Part shown: in pieces, positions 25,214 to 33,164 of the stretch | Position numbering within the stretch: the stretch's first letter is position 1 | How the letters are laid out: each line of letters starts with the position of its first letter | Source of the DNA: Eubacteriaceae bacterium UBA1433 | GTDB taxonomy: Bacteria > Bacillota > Clostridia > Eubacteriales > UBA1433 | Reading direction: 5' to 3' | Assembly: GCA_002329295.1 (NCBI GenBank) | Contig: DCTT01000020.1 | Coordinates: 1 to 40,185, forward strand | Length of the DNA stretch: 40,185 nucleotides | Notes under the pieces: model-generated | The model's database searches: none | What the model saw: only the letters and a program-made list of their open reading frames with translations | Told to the model about the DNA's origin: nothing | Made by a program: the position numbers and the translations under genes

Positions 25214-25798
25214 ATGAGTGAATTAAATACAGGAAAAACCTATGCGGCTTTATATCGCCGAATCGATGCATTGGCAAAAGAAAAATCGAAAGTCATTACA
25301 GTGATTGACGGGTCGAGCGGCGCGGGCAAAAGCACCTTGGCGCGTGAATTGGGCAGGCGGTATGAGAGCAATATTATTCATATGGACGATTTCTTCCTGC
25401 CTGAAAAATTGAAGACGACAGAACGCATGAAAGAAATCGGCGGAAACATTGATTATCAGAGGTTTTATGAAGAAGTGATTTGCGGGCTGCAGAGCGGTTG
25501 TGCCTTTACCTACGGCGTCTATTGTTGCCAAGAGAAAGCCATTGTCAGCACAAGAAAAATAGAGGTCAAAAAAATAAACATCATTGAAGGCGCCTATAGC
25601 ATGCACCCGTATTATCGTCTGAAAGCCGATATCAAAGTATTTTTAGAAACGGATGAAGAAACGCAAAAAAAACGTATTTTAAAGCGTAACGGAGAAGCAA
25701 TGTACCGGCGATTTAAAGCGGAATGGATTTGGCGGGAACAAGAATACTTTGAAGCTTTTCACATAAAAGAGCAATGTGATTTTGTATACAAAAATTAA
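25214..25798 (+). CDS. small uridine-kinase-like P-loop kinase
   Basis: This encodes 194 residues. Walker A is GSSGAGKST (about 33-41), followed by IIHMDDFFLP, the acceptor-site Asp segment of uridine and pantothenate kinase relatives. IIEGAYSMHPYYR is the Walker-B-like strand, and a lid with RILKRNGEAMYRRF follows. Many Firmicutes carry such proteins without assigned substrate; nucleoside phosphorylation is likely given the salvage operon it closes. It starts 21 nt after the PNP stop. There is no obvious ribosome site, suggesting translational coupling. Confidence 0.82.
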   Translation: MSELNTGKTYAALYRRIDALAKEKSKVITVIDGSSGAGKSTLARELGRRYESNIIHMDDFFLPEKLKTTERMKEIGGNIDYQRFYEEVICGLQSGCAFTYGVYCCQEKAIVSTRKIEVKKINIIEGAYSMHPYYRLKADIKVFLETDEETQKKRILKRNGEAMYRRFKAEWIWREQEYFEAFHIKEQCDFVYKN

Positions 25799-25802
25799 TA
25801 AC

Positions 25803-25836
25803 AAAACAGGATGTGTAAAGGGAAGCATCCTGTTTT
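25803..25836. terminator. bidirectional terminator between the purine operon and the TM1266-like gene
   Basis: AAAACAGGATG (25803-25813), 12-nt loop, CATCCTGTTTT (25826-25836): 11-bp perfect stem between two convergent genes. Confidence 0.88.
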
Positions 25837-25854
25837 ATGGGTGTGCACGTCGGA

Positions 25855-26106
25855 CTAAAAAACCATCTTTTGAACAACGACATCGCCGATCTCGAGCAGT
25901 TTTTTTTCTAATTCGACAGCTTTTTCTTCCTGGCCGCCGGCTATTTCCAGCAAAACCAATCCCATGGGGCTGCAGCTGTCGGTTTGACTGGTATGCAGTC
26001 CGATGCGTGTGTTGATGCAGCAGCCGTATTCTGTCAGTAAGTTTTGGAATTTTGTTGCAGTTTCGATTCTTTGTTTTAACATGACGCCGAGTATAATTTT
26101 GTTCAT
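25855..26106 (-). CDS. TM1266-like (NikR C-terminal / ACT-fold) small regulator
   Basis: This 83-residue protein has the beta-alpha-beta pattern of the putative iron-only-hydrogenase regulator family: an N-terminal strand MNKIILGVMLK, a helix, YGCCINTRIGLH, then GLVLLEIAGG and a final KKLLEIGDVVVQKMVF. The family resembles the ligand-binding domain of NikR without its DNA-binding part and is often near hydrogenase maturation genes. No hydrogenase gene is in this window. A GGAGGATACCC site precedes the ATG at 26104-26106. Confidence 0.8.
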   Translation of the reverse strand: MNKIILGVMLKQRIETATKFQNLLTEYGCCINTRIGLHTSQTDSCSPMGLVLLEIAGGQEEKAVELEKKLLEIGDVVVQKMVF

Positions 26107-26293
26107 GGGTATCCTCCAAACAGAAAAGTTAAAACAGCTTTAATATTTGGTTATACTATATGTTTTTCGAGAGAAATTGTCAAGAATATTGTGAAGCATA
26201 TGGCAACAATACCTGATAAAACGGCGTAAAATTGACTTTTTGGAAATTTATGGTATAATTTTATTTATAAAATAAATAAAAACAGGTGAAAAA

Positions 26294-26572
26294 ATGAGAC
26301 GTATTTTGGCGGGAGAAGGTGAAAAACAAAAAACTTTTTTTGCAAAAAATAACGTTTTGGTCGGTGAACAATTAGAAAACGGCAAAGTATTAAAAATTAA
26401 AGTACAAAAAATCAAAAGTCCCGACGGAAAACGTAAACGCTATTATATCAATCGCGGCGGCTATATTATTGGTTGGATCAGCGAAGATTTAAATCGATGC
26501 AAAGGAACCAACAGCAAACAACAAAATTTATTAAACGATATTGCCTCAGCGATGAAAATCGTTCAGATGTAG
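26294..26572 (+). CDS. conserved-looking 92-residue basic protein, unknown
   Basis: I do not recognise a family. The protein is basic (rich in Lys, about one residue in six), without signal peptide or membrane segment, with a likely beta-rich core (RKRYYINRGGYIIGWISED) and a C-terminal helix. An AGGTGAAAA site precedes the ATG, a TATAAT at about 26253-26258 lies upstream, and a terminator follows the stop. These make it a real monocistronic gene. A nucleic-acid-binding role is conceivable from charge alone, but this is a guess. Confidence 0.75.
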   Translation: MRRILAGEGEKQKTFFAKNNVLVGEQLENGKVLKIKVQKIKSPDGKRKRYYINRGGYIIGWISEDLNRCKGTNSKQQNLLNDIASAMKIVQM

Positions 26573-26604
26573 CAGGCAACGAAAGAAAATACACAGCAAA
26601 AAAG

Positions 26605-26628
26605 AAAAACCACTGTCAGGTGGTTTTT
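26605..26628. terminator. terminator hairpin after the 92-residue gene
   Basis: AAAAACCAC (26605-26613), loop TGTCAG, GTGGTTTTT (26620-26628), followed by more T. It can also act as a back-up stop for the minus-strand sRNA candidate at 26638-26715. Confidence 0.88.
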
Positions 26629-26637
26629 TTGTGTAAA

Positions 26638-26715
26638 TAAAAAGAAGCACGTCGTGTTAAAAAGGGTGGCAGAGAAATGTTTTACAAAAGAATAATTGCA
26701 CGTGCTTCTTTTCTT
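26638..26715 (-). ncRNA. candidate ~80-nt small RNA whose ends pair
   Basis: On the minus strand a near-consensus promoter is followed, at the expected start, by AAAAGAAGCACGT (26712 to 26700). The perfect 13-nt complement ACGTGCTTCTTTT occurs at 26652 to 26640 and runs into further T. The RNA would therefore be about 75-80 nt, closed by a stem of its own two ends that doubles as an intrinsic terminator. The ~47-nt interior is pyrimidine-rich with a CTGCCACCC stretch that is complementary to G-rich ribosome sites. No ORF fits. The promoter and pairing are seen in the sequence; the RNA itself is inference. Confidence 0.6.
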
Positions 26716-26721
26716 GATATT

Positions 26722-26749
26722 AGTATACCAAATGGATAAATAATGTCAA
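26722..26749 (-). promoter_or_regulatory. promoter of the small RNA candidate
   Basis: Read on the minus strand: TTGACA (26749-26744), 16-bp spacer, TATACT (26727-26722). No minus-strand protein gene lies within reach downstream. Confidence 0.7.
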
Positions 26750-26794
26750 GAGATAAATTAAAAAAATTTTTTTAAGAAAAATTTAAGATTTCCC

Positions 26795-26823
26795 TTGCTT
26801 CTTGAGAAAAGATATGTTACTAT
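26795..26823 (+). promoter_or_regulatory. promoter of the 64-residue gene
   Basis: TTGCTT (26795-26800), 17-bp spacer, TACTAT (26818-26823), about 57 bp before the ATG at 26881. Confidence 0.5.
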
Positions 26824-26880
26824 ACAGTTGCTTAATGAAATCTTAATGAAAAGAAGAATAAAATGCAAGAGGATATACAT

Positions 26881-27075
26881 ATGAACAAGAACTTTGAAAA
26901 CCATTATAACCTGAGTGCAGCAAATCAAGAACATTCTTCTCTGTCAAGAAGCCTTGACAACATGGCTCATTATTATGCTGTGGCTGTCGATGGCGCTTCC
27001 ATTGATAGGATGCGTCGCATTGATCGAGAATTTAGAAGATATGAGGAAAAGCAATACGGTATTCGTGCGAAATAG
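26881..27075 (+). CDS. 64-residue hypothetical protein
   Basis: I do not recognise a family. It is hydrophilic: an N-terminal Asn/Ser/His-rich part and a C-terminal charged helix (RMRRIDREFRRYEEKQYG). No signal or membrane segment is present. The ATG at 26881 follows AGAGGATATAC with good spacing; an in-frame ATG at 26863 would add six residues and has a weaker site. Its own promoter and terminator make it a likely real gene. Confidence 0.6.
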   Translation: MNKNFENHYNLSAANQEHSSLSRSLDNMAHYYAVAVDGASIDRMRRIDREFRRYEEKQYGIRAK

Positions 27076-27103
27076 AGAGGTATGTTGAAGACAGCTTTTA
27101 AGT

Positions 27104-27125
27104 AAAAGGCGCTTTTGCGTCTTTT
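27104..27125 (+). terminator. terminator after the 64-residue gene
   Basis: AAAAGGCGC, loop TTTT, GCGTCTTTT with one G-T pair, then a T run. Confidence 0.85.
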
Positions 27126-27163
27126 TTCGTTGTAATGATAAAAAACAGAAATGCGCAAAGATA

Positions 27164-27196
27164 AAAAAACAAAGCGGCTCAGTCGCTTTGTTTTTT
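27164..27196 (-). terminator. terminator of the secreted-protein gene
   Basis: A 13-bp perfect stem AAAAAACAAAGCG / CGCTTTGTTTTTT around a 7-nt loop, 25 bp beyond the minus-strand stop at 27222. The symmetry allows action in both directions. Confidence 0.88.
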
Positions 27197-27221
27197 ATTG
27201 CCAAAAAATTTTGTTTTTTAA

Positions 27222-27716
27222 TTATTTGCTGTTGGCGCCATTGCCGCGTTGAAAACCATTGCCGTTACCCGTCCCGTCACGAGGTGCGTCGCCTTGTTGA
27301 AAGTTCTTTCCCTGTCCCAGCCCGCCGCCAGCGTTTTGTTGTTGCATCAGGCGTTGCGGCGTATCACAGGTGTCGTCACAAGTGCCGTCGCAAGTTGCCT
27401 GACGTTTTTGCAGTTGTGCCAAAATGGCATTGGCTTGTTCTTGCGTCATGGTTTGATCGGCCACACGTTGAGCAAGTCGGGCTTCTTTAAGTATCATGAC
27501 TTTTTCACGAAATTGTTCGGATACCCCTGCGGCCTTTGCCATTGCCCCGTAGGTGGTTTGTGTCGCTACTCTTTCCTGAACGAGGCTCTCGACAGGACGA
27601 TTGGTCAAATCGGACAAAATATCCGCCGGCGAATCGTCGGAAGGTGCGGCAAAAATGCTTATCGATGTTGCCAATAACAAAAGAACCAAGAGAGAAATGG
27701 TTATTATTTTTTTCAT
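27222..27716 (-). CDS. secreted Cys/Gly-rich protein, YckD/DUF2680-like
   Basis: This encodes 164 residues. A signal peptide (MKKIITISLLVLLLLATSISIFA) is followed by a helical part (about 30-105) with TMTQEQANAILAQLQKR, a segment like that of YckD/DUF2680 proteins. Then come a CDGTCDDTCDTP cluster of three evenly spaced Cys (C-x3-C-x3-C) and a Gly/Gln/Asn-rich tail of about 45 residues. There is no lipobox or cell-wall anchor, so it is exported and free. I used the ATG at 27714-27716, with AAAGGATG upstream; the longer frame is not a signal sequence. It is divergent from a two-component system whose sensor also has a Gly-rich outer segment, suggesting it is a target or partner of that system. 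Confidence 0.8.
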   Translation of the reverse strand: MKKIITISLLVLLLLATSISIFAAPSDDSPADILSDLTNRPVESLVQERVATQTTYGAMAKAAGVSEQFREKVMILKEARLAQRVADQTMTQEQANAILAQLQKRQATCDGTCDDTCDTPQRLMQQQNAGGGLGQGKNFQQGDAPRDGTGNGNGFQRGNGANSK

Positions 27717-27786
27717 AGTGTTTTCATCCTTTCTTTGAATCAAAATGTCGGTTCTTGCTTTTGTCATCCATACAATACAAAAAGAT

Positions 27787-27816
27787 TGTGACAAAACAAT
27801 GACTTTTGTGTCAAAA
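27787..27816 (+). promoter_or_regulatory. paired direct repeats, likely response-regulator box
   Basis: TGTGACAAAA (27787-27796) and TGTGTCAAAA (27807-27816) are 20 bp apart start to start, two helical turns. A possible -10 (TATGAT, 27820-27825) follows. This is the spacing OmpR-type regulators prefer, and it lies in the divergent control region of the regulator and the secreted protein. Confidence 0.5.
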
Positions 27817-27888
27817 ATTTATGATAAAATAAAACAGAAAAGACACAAATGATCTGTATACTGTATGCAAGAAAAGGATGTGAGACAG

Positions 27889-28587
27889 ATGAACATTTTG
27901 ATTGCAGATGACAATAAACAAATTACGGAAGTATTGGCGCAATATGCGAAAAAAGAAAATTTTACTCCTTATATAGCAGAAGACGGAGAGAAGGCATTGG
28001 CACTGTTTGAACAATATCCGTTTGAAATGGTGCTGCTGGATGTGATGATGCCGAAAAAAGACGGTTTTGAGGTTTGCAGAGAAATCCGTAAACAATCCGG
28101 CGTGCCCATTATTATGATTACGGCGCGAGGAGAAGACTTTGAGCGTATTATGGGCTTGGATATCGGTGCGGATGATTATATTGTCAAACCGTTTTCGCCG
28201 GCAGAGGTCATGGCGCGGGTGCGGGCGATTTTACGGCGCATTGAAAGTACGCCGGAAAATATGGATAAGCAAAAATTGTTTGTCATAGACAATTTAAAAA
28301 TCAGCTTATCGGAATTTACGGTTTTTATTGATGAAAATCCCGTGTTGCTGACAAAAAAAGAATTGGAATTGCTTTGGACGATGGCTACGAATCCAAACAA
28401 AGTATTTAGCCGTGACAATTTGCTGGACAGTGTTTGGGGATATGAATATTATGGAGAAAGCCGAACAGTGGACTCGCATATCAAGAGACTTCGTGCGAAA
28501 ATCGATGCCTATGCGCATCCCAACTGGCAGATTAAAACGGTGTGGTCTGTGGGGTATAAATTTGAGGTATTGAATGAAAAAACATAA
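27889..28587 (+). CDS. OmpR-family response regulator
   Basis: This encodes 232 residues. The receiver domain (1-120) has D7-D8, phospho-acceptor D51 (LLDVMMP), T78 and K100. The C-terminal winged helix (about 130-230) has LTKKELELLWTMATNPNKVFSRDNLLDSVWG and ESRTVDSHIKRLRAKI. I chose the ATG at 27889 (MNILIADDN) because AAAAGGATG lies about 9 nt upstream and the family starts here; an upstream in-frame ATG at 27865 was rejected. It overlaps the kinase gene by 14 nt. Confidence 0.93.
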   Translation: MNILIADDNKQITEVLAQYAKKENFTPYIAEDGEKALALFEQYPFEMVLLDVMMPKKDGFEVCREIRKQSGVPIIMITARGEDFERIMGLDIGADDYIVKPFSPAEVMARVRAILRRIESTPENMDKQKLFVIDNLKISLSEFTVFIDENPVLLTKKELELLWTMATNPNKVFSRDNLLDSVWGYEYYGESRTVDSHIKRLRAKIDAYAHPNWQIKTVWSVGYKFEVLNEKT

Positions 28588-30175
28588 GATTACAAGAAAA
28601 CTGATATTGTATTTTACTTCCGTGCTGCTGTTGTTTTCTTTGGTGGTCGGGATGTTTTTTCTGACGCTGTTTTCAAAATATACGCTGCAGGTGCATCGCA
28701 TGGAATTAGAAAAGAGAGCCGTCGTTATTGCAGATGCCCTTTCGCTCTATTTTCAAAATGCTGATGCAGATATGGAAAATGCCGCTTCTGCAAGCTATGA
28801 AGGGACAAGCAACCCTGCGTCGCATGGAAGTGGATACGGAAAAGGAGCAAAAGGCAGCGGCAAAGCAGCGGACGGAGGCGTCAATCGTTTTACAGGCGGA
28901 AAAGGCACCGGGCAATATGACGGATATCGCGGATATATACGCTTTATCAATGATGTTGCCATGGGCGATGTTTGGGTTGTTGACAGAGATGCGCAAACAA
29001 TCGTTGTGGGCAGCGGCAAACAAGAAATCAACTATTCCCAGTTGCCTGAAGGGGCTGTTGAAATTGTGGAAGATGTGTTTGAAGGAAACGTCGCTTATGG
29101 AGAAGGGTTTAGCGATGTGTTGCAAAGTCCGTCTTTGACGGTGGGAGCGCCCGTATATGATGAAAACAAAACAGTGGTTGCAGCCGTTCTTTTACACGGG
29201 TATGTGGACGGAGCGGATGACGCTACACGTTCGGGGATGGGTATCTTAATTGCAAGTCTGGTATTGGCGATGATGTTGGGGATTGTTTTGTCCGTCATCT
29301 TGGCGCGGCATTTTATCAGACCCTTGCAAACGATGGAAAGAATCACAAAAGAACTGGCTGACGGAGACTATTCTGTGAAAACAGGGATTCGGCAAAAGGA
29401 TGAAATCGGCTCTTTGGCTCAGCACATCGATTTGTTGGCAGATCGCTTGGATGATGCGTCAAAAGAGAGAAAAAAAATGGAAGAGATGCGTCGGGCTTTT
29501 ATTGCCAACATTTCTCACGAACTCAGAACACCGGTAACCGTGATGCGCGGTTCGTTGGAAGCGCTTAGCGACGGCGTGGTAGAGCAGGACAAGTTGGATG
29601 AATATTATCGGCAAATGCTGTCGGAAAGCATTCATTTGGAACGCATGGTCAACGATTTGCTGGAACTTTCGCGACTGCAGAATACGGATTATCATATTGA
29701 AAAAACGCCGATCAACTTAGTGGAAACAGTGGAAGACGCCGTGCGCTCGATGCGTCAAATTGCCCGAGAAAAAAATGTTGCCGTGCAATTGCACAAAGAA
29801 TTGCAGAGCTATATACTCAACGGAGATTATGCGAGATTGCGGCAGATGTTTATGATTATTTTAGACAATGCCGTGAAATTTTCTGCTGAAAATGCAACGG
29901 TAGAGGTTGTAATCAAGCAGGAGGAAAATTATACGATGGTGGCGATTTCCGATTGCGGCAGCGGGATTTTGCCTGAAGAAATGGAACATATTTTTGAAAG
30001 ATTTTACAAATCCTCTGATGGGAAAAATCAGAAGGGGACGGGGCTGGGTCTTGCCATTGCCAAGCAAATTGCGCAAAGGCACGGTGCGCAGATTGATGTA
30101 GAGAGCGAGCCGAATGTGAAAACGGAGTTTCGCATTGTTTTTTATGAAGAGGCTCTTGCAGAAATCATGCCCTAA
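28574..30175 (+). CDS. membrane sensor histidine kinase
   Basis: This encodes 533 residues. Membrane segment 1 is at about 10-33. The outer domain (34-220) has a Gly/Ser/Lys-rich stretch at about 76-118 and then a Cache/PDC-like part. Membrane segment 2 is at about 221-245 and HAMP at about 246-300. HisKA has the phospho-His H315 (ANISHELRTP), and HATPase_c has the N box (N432) and GTGLGLAIAKQ. It should phosphorylate the overlapping OmpR-type regulator. The Gly-rich insertion is unusual for this kinase class and echoes the tail of the divergently encoded secreted protein. Confidence 0.93.
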   Translation: MKKHKITRKLILYFTSVLLLFSLVVGMFFLTLFSKYTLQVHRMELEKRAVVIADALSLYFQNADADMENAASASYEGTSNPASHGSGYGKGAKGSGKAADGGVNRFTGGKGTGQYDGYRGYIRFINDVAMGDVWVVDRDAQTIVVGSGKQEINYSQLPEGAVEIVEDVFEGNVAYGEGFSDVLQSPSLTVGAPVYDENKTVVAAVLLHGYVDGADDATRSGMGILIASLVLAMMLGIVLSVILARHFIRPLQTMERITKELADGDYSVKTGIRQKDEIGSLAQHIDLLADRLDDASKERKKMEEMRRAFIANISHELRTPVTVMRGSLEALSDGVVEQDKLDEYYRQMLSESIHLERMVNDLLELSRLQNTDYHIEKTPINLVETVEDAVRSMRQIAREKNVAVQLHKELQSYILNGDYARLRQMFMIILDNAVKFSAENATVEVVIKQEENYTMVAISDCGSGILPEEMEHIFERFYKSSDGKNQKGTGLGLAIAKQIAQRHGAQIDVESEPNVKTEFRIVFYEEALAEIMP

Positions 30176-30459
30176 AACAAAAGAATTCGGCTGATAGAGA
30201 GGCTTTCAGACTATTGAAAACATCAGCTACAATAGAAAAGGGCGGAAGATTGTTGTAATGAGCAGCGTTTGATAGATTTTTTCTAAAACAGTCATTTACA
30301 AGTAATCTTTTTGTTATTTCAGCAATAAAATAAACTTACTCCATTCCATACAGGTGAAATAGATATTCCTCAGTAATGTTTATCCCTATCCTTTTTAGAA
30401 TCGGCGGACGCGTTGAGATTAAATTTGACAACGCATCAATTTCGGTAGCATTTATTTTT
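30176..30459. other. gap between convergent genes, nothing recognised
   Basis: This contains no supported gene. A 6-bp inverted pair GCGTTG/CAACGC around 30410-30435 is too weak to call a terminator. Confidence 0.5.
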
Positions 30460-31377
30460 TTATTTTAAAAATCCTTCTAAGATTTTGTCTTCGGCTTCTT
30501 TTTCCGTCAGACCCAGCGACATTAATTTTATCAGTTGATCGGAGGCGATTTTGCCGATAGCCGCTTCGTGTACAAGCTGCGCATCGCCGTGAAAAGCGGT
30601 GATTTCGGGAATGGACGATACCTGCGCATTGTGCATGATAATGGAGTCGCACTGAATATGGCCTCTACATTCCGCATGGCCGCGCATGTTTAAGTGAAAA
30701 AGCTGTTTGGAATTGTTTTGCGCTACGGAACGTGAGATGACCTGCGCCGTGGAGTTTTCGCCTATCAGTTCTACGGTGATATTGGATTCGGCCACCTGAT
30801 CCAAATAGGTGAGCATTCTTTCGGATACAATCAGTCTTGCGTTTTTGTGCAATTTTACTTCAGTGTCGCGAACGGTCCTGTCCACGCCTTTGATTTGAAC
30901 CATTTCCAGTTCGGCAACGCCGTCTTCTTCCACCTCAATAACGGTTTTCGGGTTCATGATGCGCTTGCCTTTTCCGCTGCCTTCGCCGTAATGCTTTTCG
31001 ACATACTTCATTCTTGCGCCTTTGCGGACAAAAAATTCATGGATGCCGTCATGCTTTGCGTTGTGGTCGCTTTCGTTGTGGATGCCGCATCCTGCAACAA
31101 TTTCCACATCGGCATATTCGCCGATCTCGAATGTGTTATAGACGGTTTCTTCCAGGCCCTCGGAAAGAATTACCGGAACATGGACGTTTTCGTTTTTTGT
31201 ATACGGCTTGATGATGATATCAATGCCCGGTTTGTCTGTCTTCGTGACGATATCGATATTTTCCGTAACATGGCGTTCGATGCCTTGGCCGTTTTTGCGA
31301 ATGTTATAGGCGCCTTGCGGGAGCGTGTCGATATCGGCAATTTCTCTTAAAAGATTTTTATCAACCGAAGTTAACAT
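30460..31377 (-). CDS. SufB/SufD-like scaffold protein (short, SmsB-type)
   Basis: This encodes 305 residues, much shorter than classical SufB (about 465). It carries the SufBD beta-helix core: VEIVAGCGIHNESDH, GARMKYVEKHYG, ERMLTYLDQVAESNITVEL-type strands and the C-terminal HGDAQLVHEAAIGKI, with conserved E and Cys residues in AECRGHIQCDS. It likely builds Fe-S clusters with the SufC-like ATPase encoded just upstream. The ATG at 31375-31377 overlaps the end of that gene by 17 nt and follows GGGAGGG; a longer in-frame start was rejected. No SufS, SufU or SufD gene is adjacent, so this is the two-gene minimal arrangement described for many anaerobes and archaea. Confidence 0.85.
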   Translation of the reverse strand: MLTSVDKNLLREIADIDTLPQGAYNIRKNGQGIERHVTENIDIVTKTDKPGIDIIIKPYTKNENVHVPVILSEGLEETVYNTFEIGEYADVEIVAGCGIHNESDHNAKHDGIHEFFVRKGARMKYVEKHYGEGSGKGKRIMNPKTVIEVEEDGVAELEMVQIKGVDRTVRDTEVKLHKNARLIVSERMLTYLDQVAESNITVELIGENSTAQVISRSVAQNNSKQLFHLNMRGHAECRGHIQCDSIIMHNAQVSSIPEITAFHGDAQLVHEAAIGKIASDQLIKLMSLGLTEKEAEDKILEGFLK

Positions 31378-32113
31378 TTCTATAGCCCTCCCGTTCGCAG
31401 TCTGCGCTGCAACGGCAATTTTTGTCGAACTGCTCAATGGCGCTCAGCACTTTTTCCTGGCTGGTGATTTCGCTGACGGTGCCGTCGGCAATCATGATTA
31501 CTTCATCGGCAAGGCGCAAAATGCGTTCCTGGTGAGAAATAATCACAATCGTGGTATCGGTATTGCGGTTCATGTTTTCGAAAGTTTCGGTAAGCCTCTG
31601 AAAACTCCAAAGGTCAATGCCGGCTTCCGGTTCGTCAAAAAGCGCCACTTTTAAATCGCGGGCAAGAATGCTGGCGATCTCTACTCGTTTTAACTCGCCG
31701 CCGGAAAAAGTGGTGTCGATTTCACGGTCCATGTAATCTTGTGCGCATAGTCCCACATCGTACAACAAGTTGCAAGTGTTGCAGGTGTGGGTTTTGCCTG
31801 CTGACAGTTCCAACAGTTCATGAACTTTTAGTCCTTTAAATCGAGGAGGCTGCTGAAAAGCATAGCCTACACCCATTTGGGCTCTTTCGGTGATGGATTT
31901 TTGTGCAATATCAACTCCGTCCAACAAAATTTTGCCGTTGGTAGGCGTGAAAATGCCCATAATGACCTTGGCAATGGAAGATTTTCCGCCGCCGTTGGGA
32001 CCGGTCATAACATAAATTTTTTTATTATCAAGCTTTAGATTGATGTTTTTCAGAATGTCGATTTTTCCGTGGTCGCCGTTTAAAGAGACATCGACATTGA
32101 TAAGCTCTAACAT
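31361..32113 (-). CDS. sufC: SufC-like ABC ATPase
   Basis: This encodes 250 residues. Walker A is GPNGGGKSS, the Q loop is FQQPPRF, the ABC signature FSGGELKRVEI, and Walker B VALFDEPEAGID, where the Glu-Ala-Gly-Ile-Asp form is typical of SufC. A C-terminal Cys-rich tail (CRCSADCEREG) and an internal THTCNTCNL motif are extra features. Three in-frame ATGs exist; the one at 32111-32113 (MLELINVDV) has AAGGAATG at proper spacing and matches the family start. It powers assembly on the SufB-like partner. Confidence 0.88.
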   Translation of the reverse strand: MLELINVDVSLNGDHGKIDILKNINLKLDNKKIYVMTGPNGGGKSSIAKVIMGIFTPTNGKILLDGVDIAQKSITERAQMGVGYAFQQPPRFKGLKVHELLELSAGKTHTCNTCNLLYDVGLCAQDYMDREIDTTFSGGELKRVEIASILARDLKVALFDEPEAGIDLWSFQRLTETFENMNRNTDTTIVIISHQERILRLADEVIMIADGTVSEITSQEKVLSAIEQFDKNCRCSADCEREGYRNVNFG

Positions 32114-32361
32114 GGTATTCATTCCTTTCTTAAATAAACAAATCAATTATACCATAAACGGCAAGCAGCGATGAATTTTTTTATCAGGTTGTCGCCGAAG
32201 AGACACGGCCAAATCAATGAGGTATAAAAATTTTATCCGTGAGGAAAATTTGATTGCAACAGTGCGGTTGAAAATTAAGATTGAAAATAAGGAAAGATTA
32301 TTGTAGAATACAACAAATGAATAATCAGAATAATCAAATTAATTTGAAGCGGAGGAAATTT

Positions 32362-33150
32362 ATGAAAATCGGTTTGATTCAGATGGATATGAAACTTGGC
32401 GAATCTGCATATAATTTTCAACATGCCGAAAGTCTTGTGCGACAGGCGGCAAAGGAAAGCCCCGATGTGTTGTGCCTTCCCGAAACCTGGAATGTCGGGT
32501 CGTTTCCGAAAGAAAATCTGATAGCGCATTGTGATAAAGATGGGGCAAAAACACGGGAACTTTTCGGCAAACTGGCAAAAGAACTCAATGTCAACATCAT
32601 TGCCGGCTCTATTGCCAATGTAAAAGAAGGCAAAATTTACAATACTTCTTTGGTGTTTGACAGAAGGGGCGAATGTATTGCCGAGTATGACAAGACGCAC
32701 TTGTTTACTCCGTTGGCCGAAGATGAGTATTTTGCATTTGGAAACAAAACGGTTACGTTTGAACTGGATGGCGTAAAATGCGGTCTGATCATATGCTATG
32801 ATGTGCGCTTTGGAGAATTGGTCAGAACATTGGCGCTGCAAGGGATTCAGATATTGTTTGTTCCGGCGCAGTGGCCTGATATTCGTGTAAACCATTGGAA
32901 TGTTCTCAACCAAGCTCGCGCCATTGAAAATCAAATGTTTGTTGCGTGTGTCAACTCGGTGGGCAAGGCAGGGAAAATACAATTCGGAGGCCATTCCGCA
33001 CTGATCGACCCTTGGGGCGAAGTGTTGCAAATGGGCGGCGATGGCGAAGAGATTGTTACCGGCACCTTTGACTTGAGCATTATTGAAGGGATTCGCAAGT
33101 CGATCAATGTCTTTCGAGATCGCAGGCAGGAATTGTATCATATTCAGTAA
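32362..33150 (+). CDS. nitrilase-superfamily amidohydrolase (omega-amidase-like)
   Basis: This encodes 262 residues. The catalytic triad is E41 (LPETWN), K111 (YDKTHLF) and C145 (IICYDVRFGE). The length and the CYDVRF motif fit the omega-amidase/YafV and related carbon-nitrogen hydrolase branch, which removes ammonia from alpha-ketoglutaramate or similar amides. The exact substrate is not readable. GGAGG lies 8 nt before the ATG at 32362; longer in-frame starts were rejected. The gene is alone, with no clear terminator before the strong promoter at 33165. Confidence 0.9.
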   Translation: MKIGLIQMDMKLGESAYNFQHAESLVRQAAKESPDVLCLPETWNVGSFPKENLIAHCDKDGAKTRELFGKLAKELNVNIIAGSIANVKEGKIYNTSLVFDRRGECIAEYDKTHLFTPLAEDEYFAFGNKTVTFELDGVKCGLIICYDVRFGELVRTLALQGIQILFVPAQWPDIRVNHWNVLNQARAIENQMFVACVNSVGKAGKIQFGGHSALIDPWGEVLQMGGDGEEIVTGTFDLSIIEGIRKSINVFRDRRQELYHIQ

Positions 33151-33164
33151 TTGATTTTTTTTCC

